In this document: one piece after another, positions 41,583-53,756 of the stretch | How the letters are laid out: each line of letters opens with the position of its first letter | How positions within the stretch are numbered: position 1 is the first letter of the stretch | Source of the DNA: Batillaria attramentaria | Lineage: Eukaryota > Mollusca > Gastropoda > Batillariidae | NCBI GenBank assembly: GCA_018292915.2 | Contig: JACVVK020000015.1 | Coordinates: 716,001-780,000 of the forward strand | Length of the DNA: 64,000 nucleotides | Direction of reading: 5' to 3' | Translations under genes and position numbers: made by a program | Notes under the pieces: model-generated | The model's database searches: none | The model's input: the letters and a program-made list of their open reading frames with translations, nothing else | Told to the model about the DNA's origin: nothing

Positions 41583-42977
41583 GTGCTCACCCAAAAATGG
41601 TTTCATTTCGAAGTGATGCGCTTGGGCCTGCCCCTGGAAATACAAGCGGCCAACGTCACTTCCGGTTGTTGTGCTAAGAAGACATGTTCCGTTTCGAATC
41701 TGAAAAAAAAGAAGACAAGAATTTACAGTAGGCCTAAAGGAACTGCAGTGCAGTGCATATGAAGATACTCCCTACGCATCTATGGACACACGATAATTAT
41801 CGAAAATAAATACTGTATCGTGTATAGTGCGTTTGGTAGTGCAGTCGCCAACGATTTTCGAAGACAACTTTTTATGGAGTCATTTTTGTAGACCTATTGC
41901 AGAGAAAACGTGAGTCAGGAAGTTGTATACTTACACATTTTTATAACAGTCAGTGTTCTCTGTTTTAACTAGTTGTAATTGTTGTTTGTTTTCTACGATT
42001 GTTTGTAACCGGGAGTTCGAGAAATAGGCATGAAGGTGCAGCGTCTCCTGCATGTCCTAGGTTTATATTGCCCCGTAGATCAGTTTGCATTGGCTACCCA
42101 ACGTTACATTTTTGTTTTTTTTTTCACGTAGTGCAGACACACTTAGCCGCGAATTATTCTTTGTGGCTTGCGCGGCGTTAAGCCTCAAAAACTCACTCAC
42201 TCACTCTGTCTCAGTTTCCGTTAACTTTGTTCTCGGCGTATGTGAAACCAGTCTAAATCTACATTTTCACTGCTTTTGGGGAAATCTGACAAGTCCTTTT
42301 CAAGGAATGAAAGTATTCAATAATAGCACTTTGACGTCATTCGCTGACGTCACTTATTTCAGCACTGTCCCATGAAGGTTTCAGGAGTGCACGTCAATTG
42401 ATGAACAAGATCACATTTGACATCAATGTCACTTGAGGTTCTGGGAAGGTACATGTTTGGCTCCATTCAATACTTTTATTTTTCTACTTCACATTTTTGC
42501 CCAAATTTTCACTGATGCTGAAGTGGTCAGCTATATCAGAATCGTATCCATGTCTGATAAAAAAAAATTAGGTCACAAGTTTTAAAACATTTTGTTCCAA
42601 TAAATTTGCACAGAATCAGTCCCCCCAAAAACAAACAAACAAACAAACAAACAAAAACTACTTCCGAAATGCATTATCGGCTGCAGGATTACCAAATGCA
42701 CTATACTTACTTCGTTTCTTTTCGTTCACCTCTCTGTGTCCTGCTGTGACGTAATGTCTTACATGTCGTAATAATCATTCTGTGACGAAATGTCTGTGAC
42801 GTAAAATAAGTATTTGAGGCAGTACATGTGGCATTGTCTTCTGTTTGTGAGTTTGCGTTGCCAGCCGCAGTTTTTGTGACTGTTTTGAGTTGAATAAAGG
42901 CCAGTCACAATATGAATATGAATTTCGTACTGGAGTTTCTTTTATCACGCGGAGGGACAAGTCTCTCGTGTGTTTTG

Positions 42978-43095
42978 GAGCTGGGATAGCCGAGCGTAGA
43001 GAGTTGGACTTTCAATGCTGGGGTCGTGAATTCGAATCCCGGGTGGGGCCAAATACTGGCTTTGTCACCGTTTCTTCACCCCCCCCCCCCCTCCC
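42978..43095 (+). mobile_element. SINE family 1, 3'-truncated copy
   Basis: The head GGAGCTGGGATAGCCGAGCG, B-box-like GAATTCGAATCCCGGG and GGGGCCAAATACTGGC are present. The GACGTT tail is replaced by a C-rich tract. Confidence 0.78.
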
Positions 43096-43578
43096 CCCGG
43101 CAACCGACCAACCAACTGTCATCTGCCTGAAGCACTGCACAGCAGATATCGAGGTTTTGAATCATTGGTGTAAGCGCTTTTGAGACATGTGGCGTTTAGT
43201 TCGTTCTGCCGAATGACGATAGACTTCTCACATTACGAGTTTGACCAAAAAAGGACAAAACTGACTCCCGTGTCCTCCTTCTTCGTCCTTTTCTTCATAA
43301 CCTAACATGAACACCTAAAACGGAGCCATCCAAGCTGCTGGAAAAGAAACCTAGCTAGCTAATACGCCAAACAATCTGACATTTCCACAGACATACAAAA
43401 CTAAGAACAGAAATGTCATTTTCCTGTGCAGGTGTTAAAATGAAGGATCTGTTCCCCCTTTCTATTTTAAAGAAGGAAACAGGACTTTTCCCCCTCACCC
43501 TCGTGCGAAAACTGACACATGTATTCTCGATTAAAGTTACATAAATCACCGGTAACATAGGGCTGTCAGCGAGAAGGT

Positions 43579-43718
43579 CTCTCTCTCTCTCTCTGAGGGG
43601 TCTCTCTCTCTCTCTACTTATCACAATCTCTCTCTCTCTCTCTCTACTTATCACAATCTCTCTCTCTCTCTCTCTCTCTCTACTTATCACAATCTCTCTC
43701 TCTCTCTCTCTACTTATC

Positions 43719-43761
<43 letters not shown>

Positions 43762-43918
43762 ATCACAATCTCTCTCTCTCTCTCTCTCTACTTATCACAA
43801 TCTCTCTCTCTCTCTCTCTACTTATCACAATCTCTCTCTCTCTACTTATCACAATCTCTCTCTCTCTCTACTTATCACAATCTCTCTCTCTCTCTCTCTC
43901 TCTCTACTTATCACAATA

Positions 43919-43949
<31 letters not shown>

Positions 43950-43952
43950 ATC

Positions 43953-43991
<39 letters not shown>

Positions 43992-44028
43992 ATCACAATC
44001 TCTCTCTCTCTCTCTCTCTACTTATCAC
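43579..44028. repeat. (CT)n minisatellite with ACTTATCACAA spacer, 13 spacers
   Basis: CT runs of variable length (5-13 units) alternate with an almost invariant ACTTATCACAAT. I count 13 spacers. The last continues into CACACACGCG. On the minus strand each spacer reads TTGTGATAAGTAG, containing TGATAAG. The spacer barely varies while the CT length does. Confidence 0.96.
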
Positions 44029-44118
44029 ACACACGCGCACAGAAATGTTGAAGTGTCTCTCATGGATAACACTCACTGACTTTTATCAGAGCTTTCACGG
44101 AGAAATACACGTGGTGCG

Positions 44119-44120
<2 letters not shown>

Positions 44121-44205
<85 letters not shown>
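44121..44205. repeat. (CA)n microsatellite
   Basis: About 42 units, preceded by GCGCACG. Confidence 0.96.
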
Positions 44206-44206
<1 letters not shown>

Positions 44207-44424
44207 AATTCCTTGCAACACAGTTTCCTCCCCAACCCTAAAACCCTTGTGGCATACTTTCTCGATGGCGGCTCAAAGAACTTTCCTGTCAAGTGTACTG
44301 ACAGACATGCGTCTTTGAAAAGTTCATATTTCTTCGGAGAAGACAATTATCTGCTCCAAATTGACGTCCGCCTTCAAAGTTCACATTGCAGTTACGGGAA
44401 CATTAGTGCAGGGTGCAGTGATGG

Positions 44425-44426
<2 letters not shown>

Positions 44427-44481
<55 letters not shown>
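44427..44481. repeat. (CT)n microsatellite
   Basis: About 27 units. Just left is a plus-strand open stretch with no recognised domain. Confidence 0.95.
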
Positions 44482-44485
<4 letters not shown>

Positions 44486-45254
44486 GTTTTTTTTTATCTC
44501 CGTGTAGAGATAGCAAAGGAATGTATGGAAACTAATTATTTTTTTGTCTCAAAACTTTTACTGTTGAAATGTAAAGTTTCATCGTTAACATTACCAGCAT
44601 TATCTTTCGCTCTCTCATTCTCTGTTAACTTTTCTTCTACTTTTCTGTTTTTTGTTGTTTGTTTGTTTGGTTTTTGATCCGTAGCAAAAACTAGACGGAA
44701 GAAAGGCTTGACTCTTACATCTTTTTCTCCTTGCAGAATTAGGTTTCATTTCATCTCTCTCTCTCTCTCTCCTTATCTTGCTGTTTGATTAGACCCCCAT
44801 GCTGTGGGCGCATGCAAACAATGAAAGACCGTATCATTAACCCAGTCCAGTTTTCCAAAATATAAAATTCTTTCTTTGTCACATTTCCCATAAACTGCAG
44901 CAGCGGGGAGATCCATATAACGTTTCTAATGAAACGGCATCCTCTTAAAATCTTAACGTTGCACGAAGAACGTTATTCAAGCGTAGTGCCGCTTTGAACG
45001 AACTAATGAAGTGCATGCAAATAAGCCTGGAGATACCCTCCCATTACTGAGCCACTCATGCTCGATGGGTTGATCTAAAATCGAACGTGTGCATATTTTA
45101 AAGTTTGCCCATTAGAAGTTTTGCGGGGAGCGCTGAACTCTTTTTTTTTTCTGCCCAAACTGTTCGGTAGGTCCATTGGAAATGCTCACACACACTCAAC
45201 TGGTACAATCCACGGAGGGCTCGTCAGTAAAGTAAAGCGAGGTTTACAAAGCAT

Positions 45255-45360
45255 AATGATGATGATGATGATGATGAAGGTGCTGGTATGATGCTAATGC
45301 TATGGAGGTCCATGAGGCTTGGTACTGCGTGACAGAGCCGCTTTCCTAACTTCTTGCATG
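45255..45360 (+). repeat. interspersed repeat I, copy 1 (with (GAT)n)
   Basis: A (GAT)n run, then ATGCTATGGAGGTCCATGAG and GACAGAGCCGCTTTCCTAAC, align with 48355-48440 and 50455-50560. Confidence 0.6.
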
Positions 45361-45387
45361 TATCGAGGCGTCATTGTCACCCTCTCT

Positions 45388-45444
45388 CTCTCTCTCTCTC
45401 TCTGTGGACCAATGTCTTTTACCGTTTCCTTTCATTTCAAAGTT

Positions 45445-45491
<47 letters not shown>

Positions 45492-45494
45492 CCT

Positions 45495-45547
<53 letters not shown>
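45388..45547. repeat. (CT)n tracts
   Basis: A short CT run at 45382-45402, then about 45 units at 45449-45547 with CCCTCCCT interruptions. They directly abut the left end of MITE-like element E copy 2. Confidence 0.94.
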
Positions 45548-45549
<2 letters not shown>

Positions 45550-45873
45550 GCTGTTTGCACTTGCCAATTTTACGGAGTTGCAACTGGGTTGGTGCCTTTA
45601 CATTTAACCAGCTCGGGTTAAAAGCGACCGGGTTTTAACCTTGCTACGGACCAGGGTTGAACCCGGGTCAAGGGCAAACTCGTAATTTAGAAACGTGTAC
45701 CTGGCGTCATGATATGATGCTTTCGTCGAGGCATGACGGCGGGCATTACGTAAGTTTTCCTCCGTCATAGGCAGGGTTAGACTTGCAGAGACTGTAGTGT
45801 AAACGCTATTGTCACAAGTCCAACCCTAGTCGAAGTAAACTCGGGTTGAACCAAGGTTGTAGTATAAACAGCC
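45548..45873. mobile_element. MITE-like element E, copy 2, in a (CT)n target
   Basis: Left end AGGCTGTTTGCACT, right end reverse complement AGGCTGTTTATACT: terminal inverted repeats differing at 2 of 14 bases. The inside aligns with 19351-19635. CT repeats lie on both sides, so a target-site duplication cannot be measured but insertion into a CT tract is likely. Confidence 0.75.
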
Positions 45874-46157
45874 TCTCTCCCTCCCCCCCCCCCTCTCTCT
45901 CTCTTTCTTTCAATTTCAAACACCATGCCGTCTACTTCTTCATCTATTTCCCGACGTGTTTCCTTAGAATTTCTTGCGCTTCTTTCTATCTTTGCATGTT
46001 TACACTTTTTTTCTTTTTTACTATTAGATTTACTCCTTTTGTGCCAGGTATACATTTTGTCATATTAGCCTTTATCTTTCAGTGTTTCTAGATTAGCAGG
46101 ACAGCTTGTAAGATAGGCAGGCCATGCCTACAAGTCTTTATCCAGAAATAGACGTTT

Positions 46158-46159
<2 letters not shown>

Positions 46160-46208
<49 letters not shown>

Positions 46209-46257
46209 CTTCTCTCTCTCTCTCTCTCTCCCTCCTTCTCTCTCTCTCTCTCTCTCT
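46160..46257. repeat. (CT)n with CCCTCCTT interruptions
   Basis: Three CT runs separated by two identical CCCTCCTT interruptions. Confidence 0.95.
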
Positions 46258-46659
46258 GTGCCCCACGGCCCCTCTCCCAATGTGGATCCGTGCGTGAAGT
46301 AGAAAGGTTGAGGAGAGAGACAGAAGGCACTTTTAGACAGATGCTGATTGGCTGACAAGAACGGAACGGAAGTGGAACCAGTGTACCTCCCCAAATTAAT
46401 TGACATGAGCGTAAAATGAAGAACTCTCCGGCGACGCTCGCATCCGGACTTGGAAAATGTTCAGGGCAAGAAACACCTACCGTACACGAGATCTAAAGCT
46501 GGTACACTGCAGGGAACACTATACTGTTCCAAGCGCGAGTCGTCGGTCATTCACTCCTGTTCATCCGCCTGAAGATTCTTGTCCCCCCCTGGGAAGCCGC
46601 TGTGGTTGTGTTTTCTGTTGTATAATGTATTAGTTTTCGCATTGGTTGATTTTAATGGA

Positions 46660-47130
46660 TTTCTACCGCTGGCGTAAGGACACAAATTGAGTGTGAGGTT
46701 TGGTGTTTATTTGAGGTACCCTGTTTGGCGAGTGTGCTAGTCTGTAGTGATTTTTGTTTTGTCATGAAAAAGCGTGATTTTTCTGTGATGTAGGTCAAGG
46801 TGCATGCCAGGCGGTCCCAAAATGAGGCAAGTTGCCAGTGAAGCTGGGACTTTTTGCACAGAGGTCGAGCACAAGTGAGGCAAGCGGATTTGTGTGAACT
46901 GGCTCTCTGGCCTAAAGAGAAAGTAGACGTGGATTATTCCAGTGAGGCCTGAGCGGAAAGGAGACATTCAATTTTGTTTTAACACCTGTCGGGTGCGTGT
47001 CAGTCTTTGAATGGTCTGTTCATGGTAGTAATTGTTTCTACATTGAAAATTTTTTAGGGGTGACGAGGATGCCCGAGGCTAATAGGGAATACATAGGCAT
47101 TTTGAGGCCCTGTGTATTTGTGTCCTTCGG
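46660..47130 (+). repeat. interspersed repeat B, copy 3
   Basis: Partner of 39120-39640: GTGTTTATTTGAGGTACCCT, CAAGCGGATTTGTGTGAACT and GGCATTTTGAGGCCCTGTGT. Confidence 0.85.
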
Positions 47131-47344
47131 CCTGCTATTGTAATTGACCCCACCTTGATTGTGGGGAAAATTCCTTTGCTTGCATTCCAGGTTTTATCAA
47201 GTATTTGCTATGATATGCTATGAATAGCAATCGTTATTTGAATAAATGACATTTTCGCATCAACCGGTTGTCTCTTTTCTGTTTGAACTGTTTTGAATGA
47301 ATTCAGCCTTATTGATATTTAGAGGGTTGCTTACACTAGTGAGA

Positions 47345-47870
47345 TTCCCAGTGTAGAGAGCGCAATGCTTAGTCATTCACGAGCACGTCGGGAAGTCGCT
47401 GTGGTCAAGTTTTCTCTTGCAGATTTTTTTCCACGTATTGGTGTGTTGGTTGATTTGGTTGGGTTTCTATTGTTCTTGTAATAATTATTGTCGAAGCGTA
47501 GAGAGCACAATGTTAAGTCATTCACAGACTTCAGTATCTCGGAAAGTCGGTGTGGTCTTTTTTCTGCTTGTGGGTGTTTTCTTTGTTTTCTGTTTGTTCT
47601 TGTGCCGGCTTTTTTTTTTTTTTTTTGGGGGGGGGGGGTGTATTGGTGTGTTGGTTGATTCGGTTGGTTCTATTGCTATTGTAATATGGTCTAAGCGTAG
47701 AGGGCGCGATGCTTGGTACTTCACAGCGTGCAGCCGAGATACTGAGCACCTCACTGGGACGCTCGCTGTTGTTGTGTTTGTTACTGTCGTAGCAGTTGTT
47801 GTCACAGCTTTTGTTGTCTAGTGTGCTGGCCAATTTACAAAAGCTGGTGTGCTGGCCAATTTAGGTGGGT
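47345..47870 (+). repeat. degenerate tandem repeat, about 150-190 bp period
   Basis: The phrase GTAGAGAGCGCAATGCTTAG recurs in altered form near 47497 and 47693 (GTAGAGGGCGCGATGCTTGG). GTGTTGGTTGATTTGGTT recurs near 47440 and 47648. A poly-T/poly-G expansion sits at 47610-47638. The repeat continues in reduced form to 47870. It immediately follows repeat B copy 3. Confidence 0.72.
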
Positions 47871-48284
47871 TTCTACGGGTATAGTGTAATTGATGTCCCT
47901 TTCTGTGTCCTGGTGCTGTGCTGGTGATCGTGGTGGGGAGAGGGAGAGCTGGGTAGAGTGCCGGCTAAGTTCATCATGACACAGTCTGATTTCTTTTTAT
48001 CATTCTCGGAGGCTGAGTAGCTACGGCAGAAACTGAAACATCTGGTAGTTTAACCTGTGTTGAACCACTCTTAAGCCGTCATATAAACCTTGTTTTGCAC
48101 CTCCCACAAACAACAGATTGAAAACACCTGTACCAAACATAATTTATTTGCGTGAGAATATGAAGAATTCTGCCTATTAACCCTGAACACTCACTTTTTC
48201 TTATGACTCGTGGTTTTTGTTGTTTTTGTTTTTGTTTGTTTGTTTGTTTGTTTTTGCTGACCCAACTGTTTTGCCAGTTCCAGT

Positions 48285-48530
48285 GGTGTTCCTCCCAAGT
48301 AATGGGTGGAATCCACGGAGGGCTCGGAAGCTGGGACAATTTTTATTATGCATGATGATGGAGATGAGGGTGATGGTAAGATGCTGCTATGAAGGTCCGT
48401 GTGGTTTGGGACTGCGGGACGGGGCCGCATTCCACGCTTCCTGTCATAAATATCCCGGCATTAACCAGGCCCGGGAGCTACGGCACCTGCGGTGCCGGCC
48501 GTGTAATCATGCATCCACATCATAAGACGT
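48285..48530 (+). repeat. interspersed repeat I, copy 2
   Basis: GTGTTCCTCCCAAGTAATGG, TGGAATCCACGGAGGGCTCG, AAATATCCCGGCATTAACCA and GAGCTACGGCACCTGCGG. Partial copies at 22200-22260, 45200-45360 and 50455-50610. Confidence 0.72.
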
Positions 48531-49363
48531 ATGACTCGTGTGTTTTGCCTTACCAATTCCATTGTATCGCAATAGTGACGCGCCAGCTCCTTTCTTCATG
48601 AATACTGACTGATCCCGATGTATTTAACCCAGAAACATAACATGCCACACAAACGATTTAACACCACCTGGAGACCCCCGATTCAGAACACTGACATCCC
48701 ATTCCAGACGACAGCCCAACTCTTCAGGTTCTCGTGCAAAATGCTCTTAAAATTCCTCGACAGCCCGGCATCAATGGAACTCAGAACAGAGAACCTTTTT
48801 TTCCCAAATCCGCCGGCGTGCAAACGCCATGGGGAGGTTTGATTTTAAGCACCATTAACAGAAGCCGGGAAAGGCAGGCTGACAGAATCTGGAGACGTAA
48901 AGACCCATTTAGCAAAGCTTTGGTGGCTACCGGTCCGAGGCTGAAGCTTCGGTTATCGGACGAAGCAAAGCCGTAAATGAACATCGTGAGAGGCTGTAGA
49001 GGGAAACACGTGGTCTTTCTGCGGAGATCTGTGCATTCTAGGTAAGCGTGCATTCTGTGTGTGTCTGTAAACTGACTCTGCGGCCAAAACAGTATTTTGC
49101 GTTGCAGGCATCCTGTGTGACTCTTGATTGGGTTGAACTGCGCCAGATCGTCAATGTATGATAAGTGGTCTGAAGCCATGGGACACGCCCTAGCAAAGGG
49201 GGTGGGGGGGATGTCAGTACGGACGATGGGAAGAGATGTGTGAACATGGACGGTGGGGGAAAGGGGCAGAGAGGGTCAATATGGACGGTGGGGAAGGGTT
49301 GTGTGAATATGAGTGGATTTGAGTGCGCAAAATATGTAATAAGTTAAAAGCACAAACTTATTC

Positions 49364-49430
<67 letters not shown>
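49364..49430. repeat. (GT)n microsatellite
   Basis: About 33 units. Confidence 0.96.
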
Positions 49431-49432
<2 letters not shown>

Positions 49433-50240
49433 CATCAAAGAGATATACACAGTCGGAATAAGTATGGGTAAAACTTCTTTAGTAATGAGAAACACAATGA
49501 CAGGAGAGAGAGGGGGGGGGGGTCCAACAACCATAACGAAGATCCATTAACTTTAAATTTAATGGACCTGGGGGCGGGATGGGGGGGGGGGATTTCCAAG
49601 TACTACGGGGGTTCAACAACTTTACGACACCGGTCATATGTTAAGACAATACGCTCAGTAAGCAGTGGGGGACTTTCGGAGTTGCACTCAGTTCACATTA
49701 ACCTCTGCCTGCCCGAAGACGCTGCGCACAAGTCAAGCCAAGTGGAGCCGGGTTTTTTTTGTTTGTTTTTTGTTTTGGTTGTTGTTTGGTTGGGTTTTTT
49801 TTTTAAGCTCTCTAACGGCAGGGAGACATGCACGGACTGCATCACCCGCCATCCGGCAAAGAAGGCATAAGAGCTATAACAAACCCATAGCGCCCAGGTC
49901 GTTTTTCCAGAGGAATGTCGACATGTATAAATCTCCGCGTGTGGGCGCTGACAGAGGCATTGTTTTACGGGGGTCACCTGGGGACACTGTGTCTTGCTTG
50001 TTAAGAAGCCATCAGATTTAGCACGGATCAGAGTCGTCCATGGGAGAGATGGGTTATTGGAGTACGTAGGGCACATGAGAGCAGGATTCTTAATAAGCAG
50101 CCGTTAGGATTAGTAGGGATGTGACTCAGAGTCGCCTACTGGACGGGGTGGGGTGGGGGGCATGTATTAGCAAGTTGGTTTGCGGGATCTGTTATCCTCA
50201 AGTTTCCAGAGATGGAAAAAGTTCACTGGCAATATCGACT

Positions 50241-50434
50241 AGAAGTTATATGGGGTGGGAGGGTGTTTGAGGGTTTAACGTCCTTTTCCACCACATACGG
50301 GTGATATCAAAGACAGGGCAACGATGAAATGGCCAGCACAAATATTTGGCCCCAGCCGGGATACGAACTCACAATCCGAGCATTAGAAGTCCAACGCTCT
50401 ACCATTCGGCCACCCCGGCTCCCCAGAAGTTATA
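50241..50434 (-). mobile_element. SINE family 1 with 10-bp target-site duplication
   Basis: Full-length copy at 50251-50424. Minus-strand head GGGGAGCCGGGGTGGCCGAA, B-box-like GAGTTCGTATCCC, tail GGAAAAGGACGTTAAACCC. AGAAGTTATA flanks it exactly at 50241-50250 and 50425-50434. Confidence 0.93.
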
Positions 50435-50454
50435 GGACCTTCACGCATGATGCA

Positions 50455-50825
50455 TGATGATGAAGATGATGATGATGGGATAATAATGCCATGGAGGCAC
50501 ATGTGGTTTGCGATTGCTTGACATGGCTGCACTCCACGTTTCCTGTCAAAAATATCCCGCCCTTTAACCAGCCCCGGGAACTACGGCACCTGCAGTGCCG
50601 ACCGTGTATTCATCCAAATCATGAGATGTATCATAACAAGGGAAGCACCTCAAGGTCGCACCCGTGAAGTGAGTGAGTCTCGGGTGTGTGGCAACAGCCT
50701 CCCCATTGGGTCCATGGCACGCCCGCTCTGGATAGGAGCCGACCTAGGCAGGAAAAATCCCGATTCAAACCCGGGTCTCCCGGTCCATGATCCGAAGTGT
50801 TAACCACTACATTACGGGGGCCGGT
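50455..50825. repeat. interspersed repeat I copy 3 and a tRNA-like SINE (minus)
   Basis: 50455-50615 matches repeat I (ATGCCATGGAGGCACATGTG, CTACGGCACCTGCAGTGCCG). 50630-50825 on the minus strand has a tRNA-like head: GGCCCCCGTAATGTAGTGGT, TAACACTTCGGATCATG and B-box-like GGGTTTGAATCGGG. This head type differs from families 1-3. Confidence 0.68.
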
Positions 50826-51019
50826 CAAACCTAGTAATCTTTGAACTAATGTCTCTAGGGAGCATTTGAACGAAGTACGCGTATTCAAGAATTCGTCCCT
50901 ATATTCCTCCGCTTTGCCTGTGTTTCTAGGCGTAGCTGGGCAGCCCTGTATAGTGTTCTGTAAGGACACAGAACACTCACCCTCCTGTACAGCCCTCCTC
51001 CCTTCTGTCATTTGCACCT

Positions 51020-52048
51020 AAACCGATCTAAGCAGGCGAACAGTACTGAATGAGCATGGCTGCGTTGGTATAGTTCGCCCACTAACAGGTTACAGACCAG
51101 TAATACCTTCCGGGTCATGTAGTAAGAACTACGCTAAATATAGTAGAAAATCTTTGCCCCTTTTAAAACTGATTTGTGTGCGGAGTAAAAAAAAATCGCA
51201 ATCTGGTGCTTTTTTGTTGGCTTTGTAAACAAGTTTCATGCCAGGTAATAGTAAAATTAGGGGAAAATGAGCCTGGCTTGTGGACTATTTGTATTCATGC
51301 GCGGCTGGCACAGGAGCCAGCAGACGACCGTGGAATGAGGGGGTATGTGGTGACTGCCAACATTGCCAAAAAACGGAACATTGGAATTTGTTTAAATTTC
51401 CTCTACGCATGAGTCTATGGCTGCCTGATTTTTGTGAATTTTTGGGTGAATTTTAAAGCATTTTATTAGGGTGTCATCTGCAGCGGTATGTGTAAGAGGA
51501 ATATATAGCGTTTTCCTCCAGATTTGCATCTCTGGTATGTAGCCAAACCGATCTAAGCAGGCGAACTGTACTAAATGAGCATGGCTGCGTTGGTATAGTT
51601 CGCCCACTAACAGGTTACAGACCAGTAAAAGCTTCCGGGTCATGTAGTAAGAACTACGCTAAATATAGTAGAAAATCTTTGCCCCTTTTAAAACTGATTT
51701 GTGTGCGGAGTAAAAAATCGCAATCTGGTGCTTTTTTGTTGGCTTTGTAAACAAGTTTCATGCCAAGTAATAGTAAAATTAGGGAAAAATGAGCCTGGCT
51801 TGTGGACTATTTGTATTCATGCGCGGCTGGCACAGGAGCCAGCAGACGACCGTGGAATGAGGAGGTATGTGGTCGCTGCCAACATTGCCCAAAAAACGGA
51901 ATATTGGAATTTGTTGAAATTTACTCTACACATGAGTATGTGGCTGGGGGGTGAATTTTGAAGCATTTCTAGGGTGTCATCTGCAACCTCAAGTGTAAGA
52001 GGAATACATAGCGTTTTTCCTCCAAAAATACATCTATGGTACGTAGCC
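51020..52048 (+). repeat. 525-bp tandem duplication of interspersed repeat F
   Basis: Unit 1 (51020-51544) and unit 2 (51545-52048) both begin AAACCGATCTAAGCAGGCGA and end GTAGCC. Most blocks are identical (for example GCATGGCTGCGTTGGTATAG). Unit 2 lacks about 20 bp near 51945. A dispersed, more diverged copy is at 23395-23820 and lacks the first 100 bp. The 60-80-codon frames beginning MCGVK in both units carry no known domain. Confidence 0.95.
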
Positions 52049-52135
52049 AATACGGCACAGGGATGCCAACTGTACAAACTGAGCGCTGGGGAAGCATTTG
52101 ACGTCCAGTGTTTTGATCGCGAGGTCGGTGTCTGG

Positions 52136-52550
52136 GGTAGTCGGTGGTCTAGTGGTTAAGTGACTTTGCCACCAGTGTGAGAGAGGTCAGGTTCGAGTCC
52201 CAGTCGGGGCGATGAATTTTTTTTTCTTCTCGTACGTGGCACCGTTCATTCGGGCCGACCGTCGGGGGGTTGTCTGCGGGTAGTCCGGCTTCCTCCCCCT
52301 CTGCTTTGGGAATGTTCAGCCCACAAAATTTGAAAATAAATGCAATTCTAAATTCCGAAACTCAAATACCTGAGCTGACCCTTCGCACCACGTGATTGTA
52401 ATGTGTTCATATCCAGTGTGTGAGAGAATGCGCGTGATTCACGTGAGCGTGCGTGTTGGGTTCAGCTCGCGGAGCTTTGAGCCAGTTCAAGAAATTGGGT
52501 AAAACGCCTACACAACACATAATTATTATTATTATTATTATTATTAAACA
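52136..52550 (+). mobile_element. SINE family 2, full length with (ATT)n tail
   Basis: The head GGTAGTCGGTGGTCTAGTGG, B-box-like AGGTTCGAGTCCCAG, body CACCGTTCATTCGGGCCGAC, module GTGTGTGAGAGAATGCGCGT, then (ATT)n at about 52521-52545. It inserted right beside the end of the repeat F duplication. Confidence 0.9.
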
Positions 52551-53245
52551 TGGCTGGGAGTTAAGAATTTGTGCTGGCATTTTCCTCGTCAGTTGTCCTG
52601 TCTCTGATACCATCCATCTGTCGTGGAAAACGAAGTTACATCCTCGACCAACCAACCGACCAACTGTCTTTCCAGCATGAGTGAGAAAAGAGCAAAGAGT
52701 ACAGGCAAAGACTATAGATCATAGACTACACCACAGCGGATCTGTAACCGCCAAAGCGGATCTTTAGTAACTGATCTCTGATCAGTACGGAGTGACTAAG
52801 ATGGGTTTCACCAACTTGACTGAGCTTCTACTCTGGCTGGAAACAGCAAGAGGCGCATGAGTGACAGAGAGAAAGGGATGAAAGAAAAGGAGGAGATCTG
52901 AGGAAGGGCAGATCGGAAGAGAAATCAGATAACTCAGTCGTCCACATAGACGGAACGCCGGCGTACGGGTGCGGTGGGAGGGAATCCATTTGAGGAGACA
53001 GCCGGCGACAATCAGCCAATGAGGAAGGCCCTTTCCGCTAGATCTCTTTGTTGTTAAAAGAGAAGCTCTGAATTTGTCTAGACTAGCAGAAATGTTTCGA
53101 GAGGATCCCCACTAGGAAAATATCGACACAGCGACCCAAATACAGTACGTTAGCTCCTGGCCCTCACCGAGGCAAAGGGCTGGCACTATAGCTCAGCGGT
53201 AGTGCCTACGCTCTAGACAGAAACTTGCCATCGGTTTGAAGAAAG

Positions 53246-53548
<303 letters not shown>

Positions 53549-53656
53549 CACCCTCTCTCTCTCTCTTAACTGTCCGATTATATACTGATCCTATACGATC
53601 TCTTTAACGGCTTCAATGTATTATAACTGTATGCGGCCTAAGTAACAGCTATTATA

Positions 53657-53756
<100 letters not shown>

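Noticed and set aside
43579..44028. Regular spacer-repeat array as a CRISPR
   Set aside because: Eukaryotic context, spacers are CT microsatellite and the 'repeat' is 11-12 bp; no cas genes.
44209..44425. Plus-strand peptide with several cysteines (VKCTDRHASLKSSYFFGEDN region)
   Set aside because: Lies between CA and CT microsatellites, no splice sites in phase, no recognisable family; likely chance.
48781..49179. 132-codon minus-strand frame
   Set aside because: No domain, no splice support. Composition is ordinary and the frame carries no repeated or conserved pattern.
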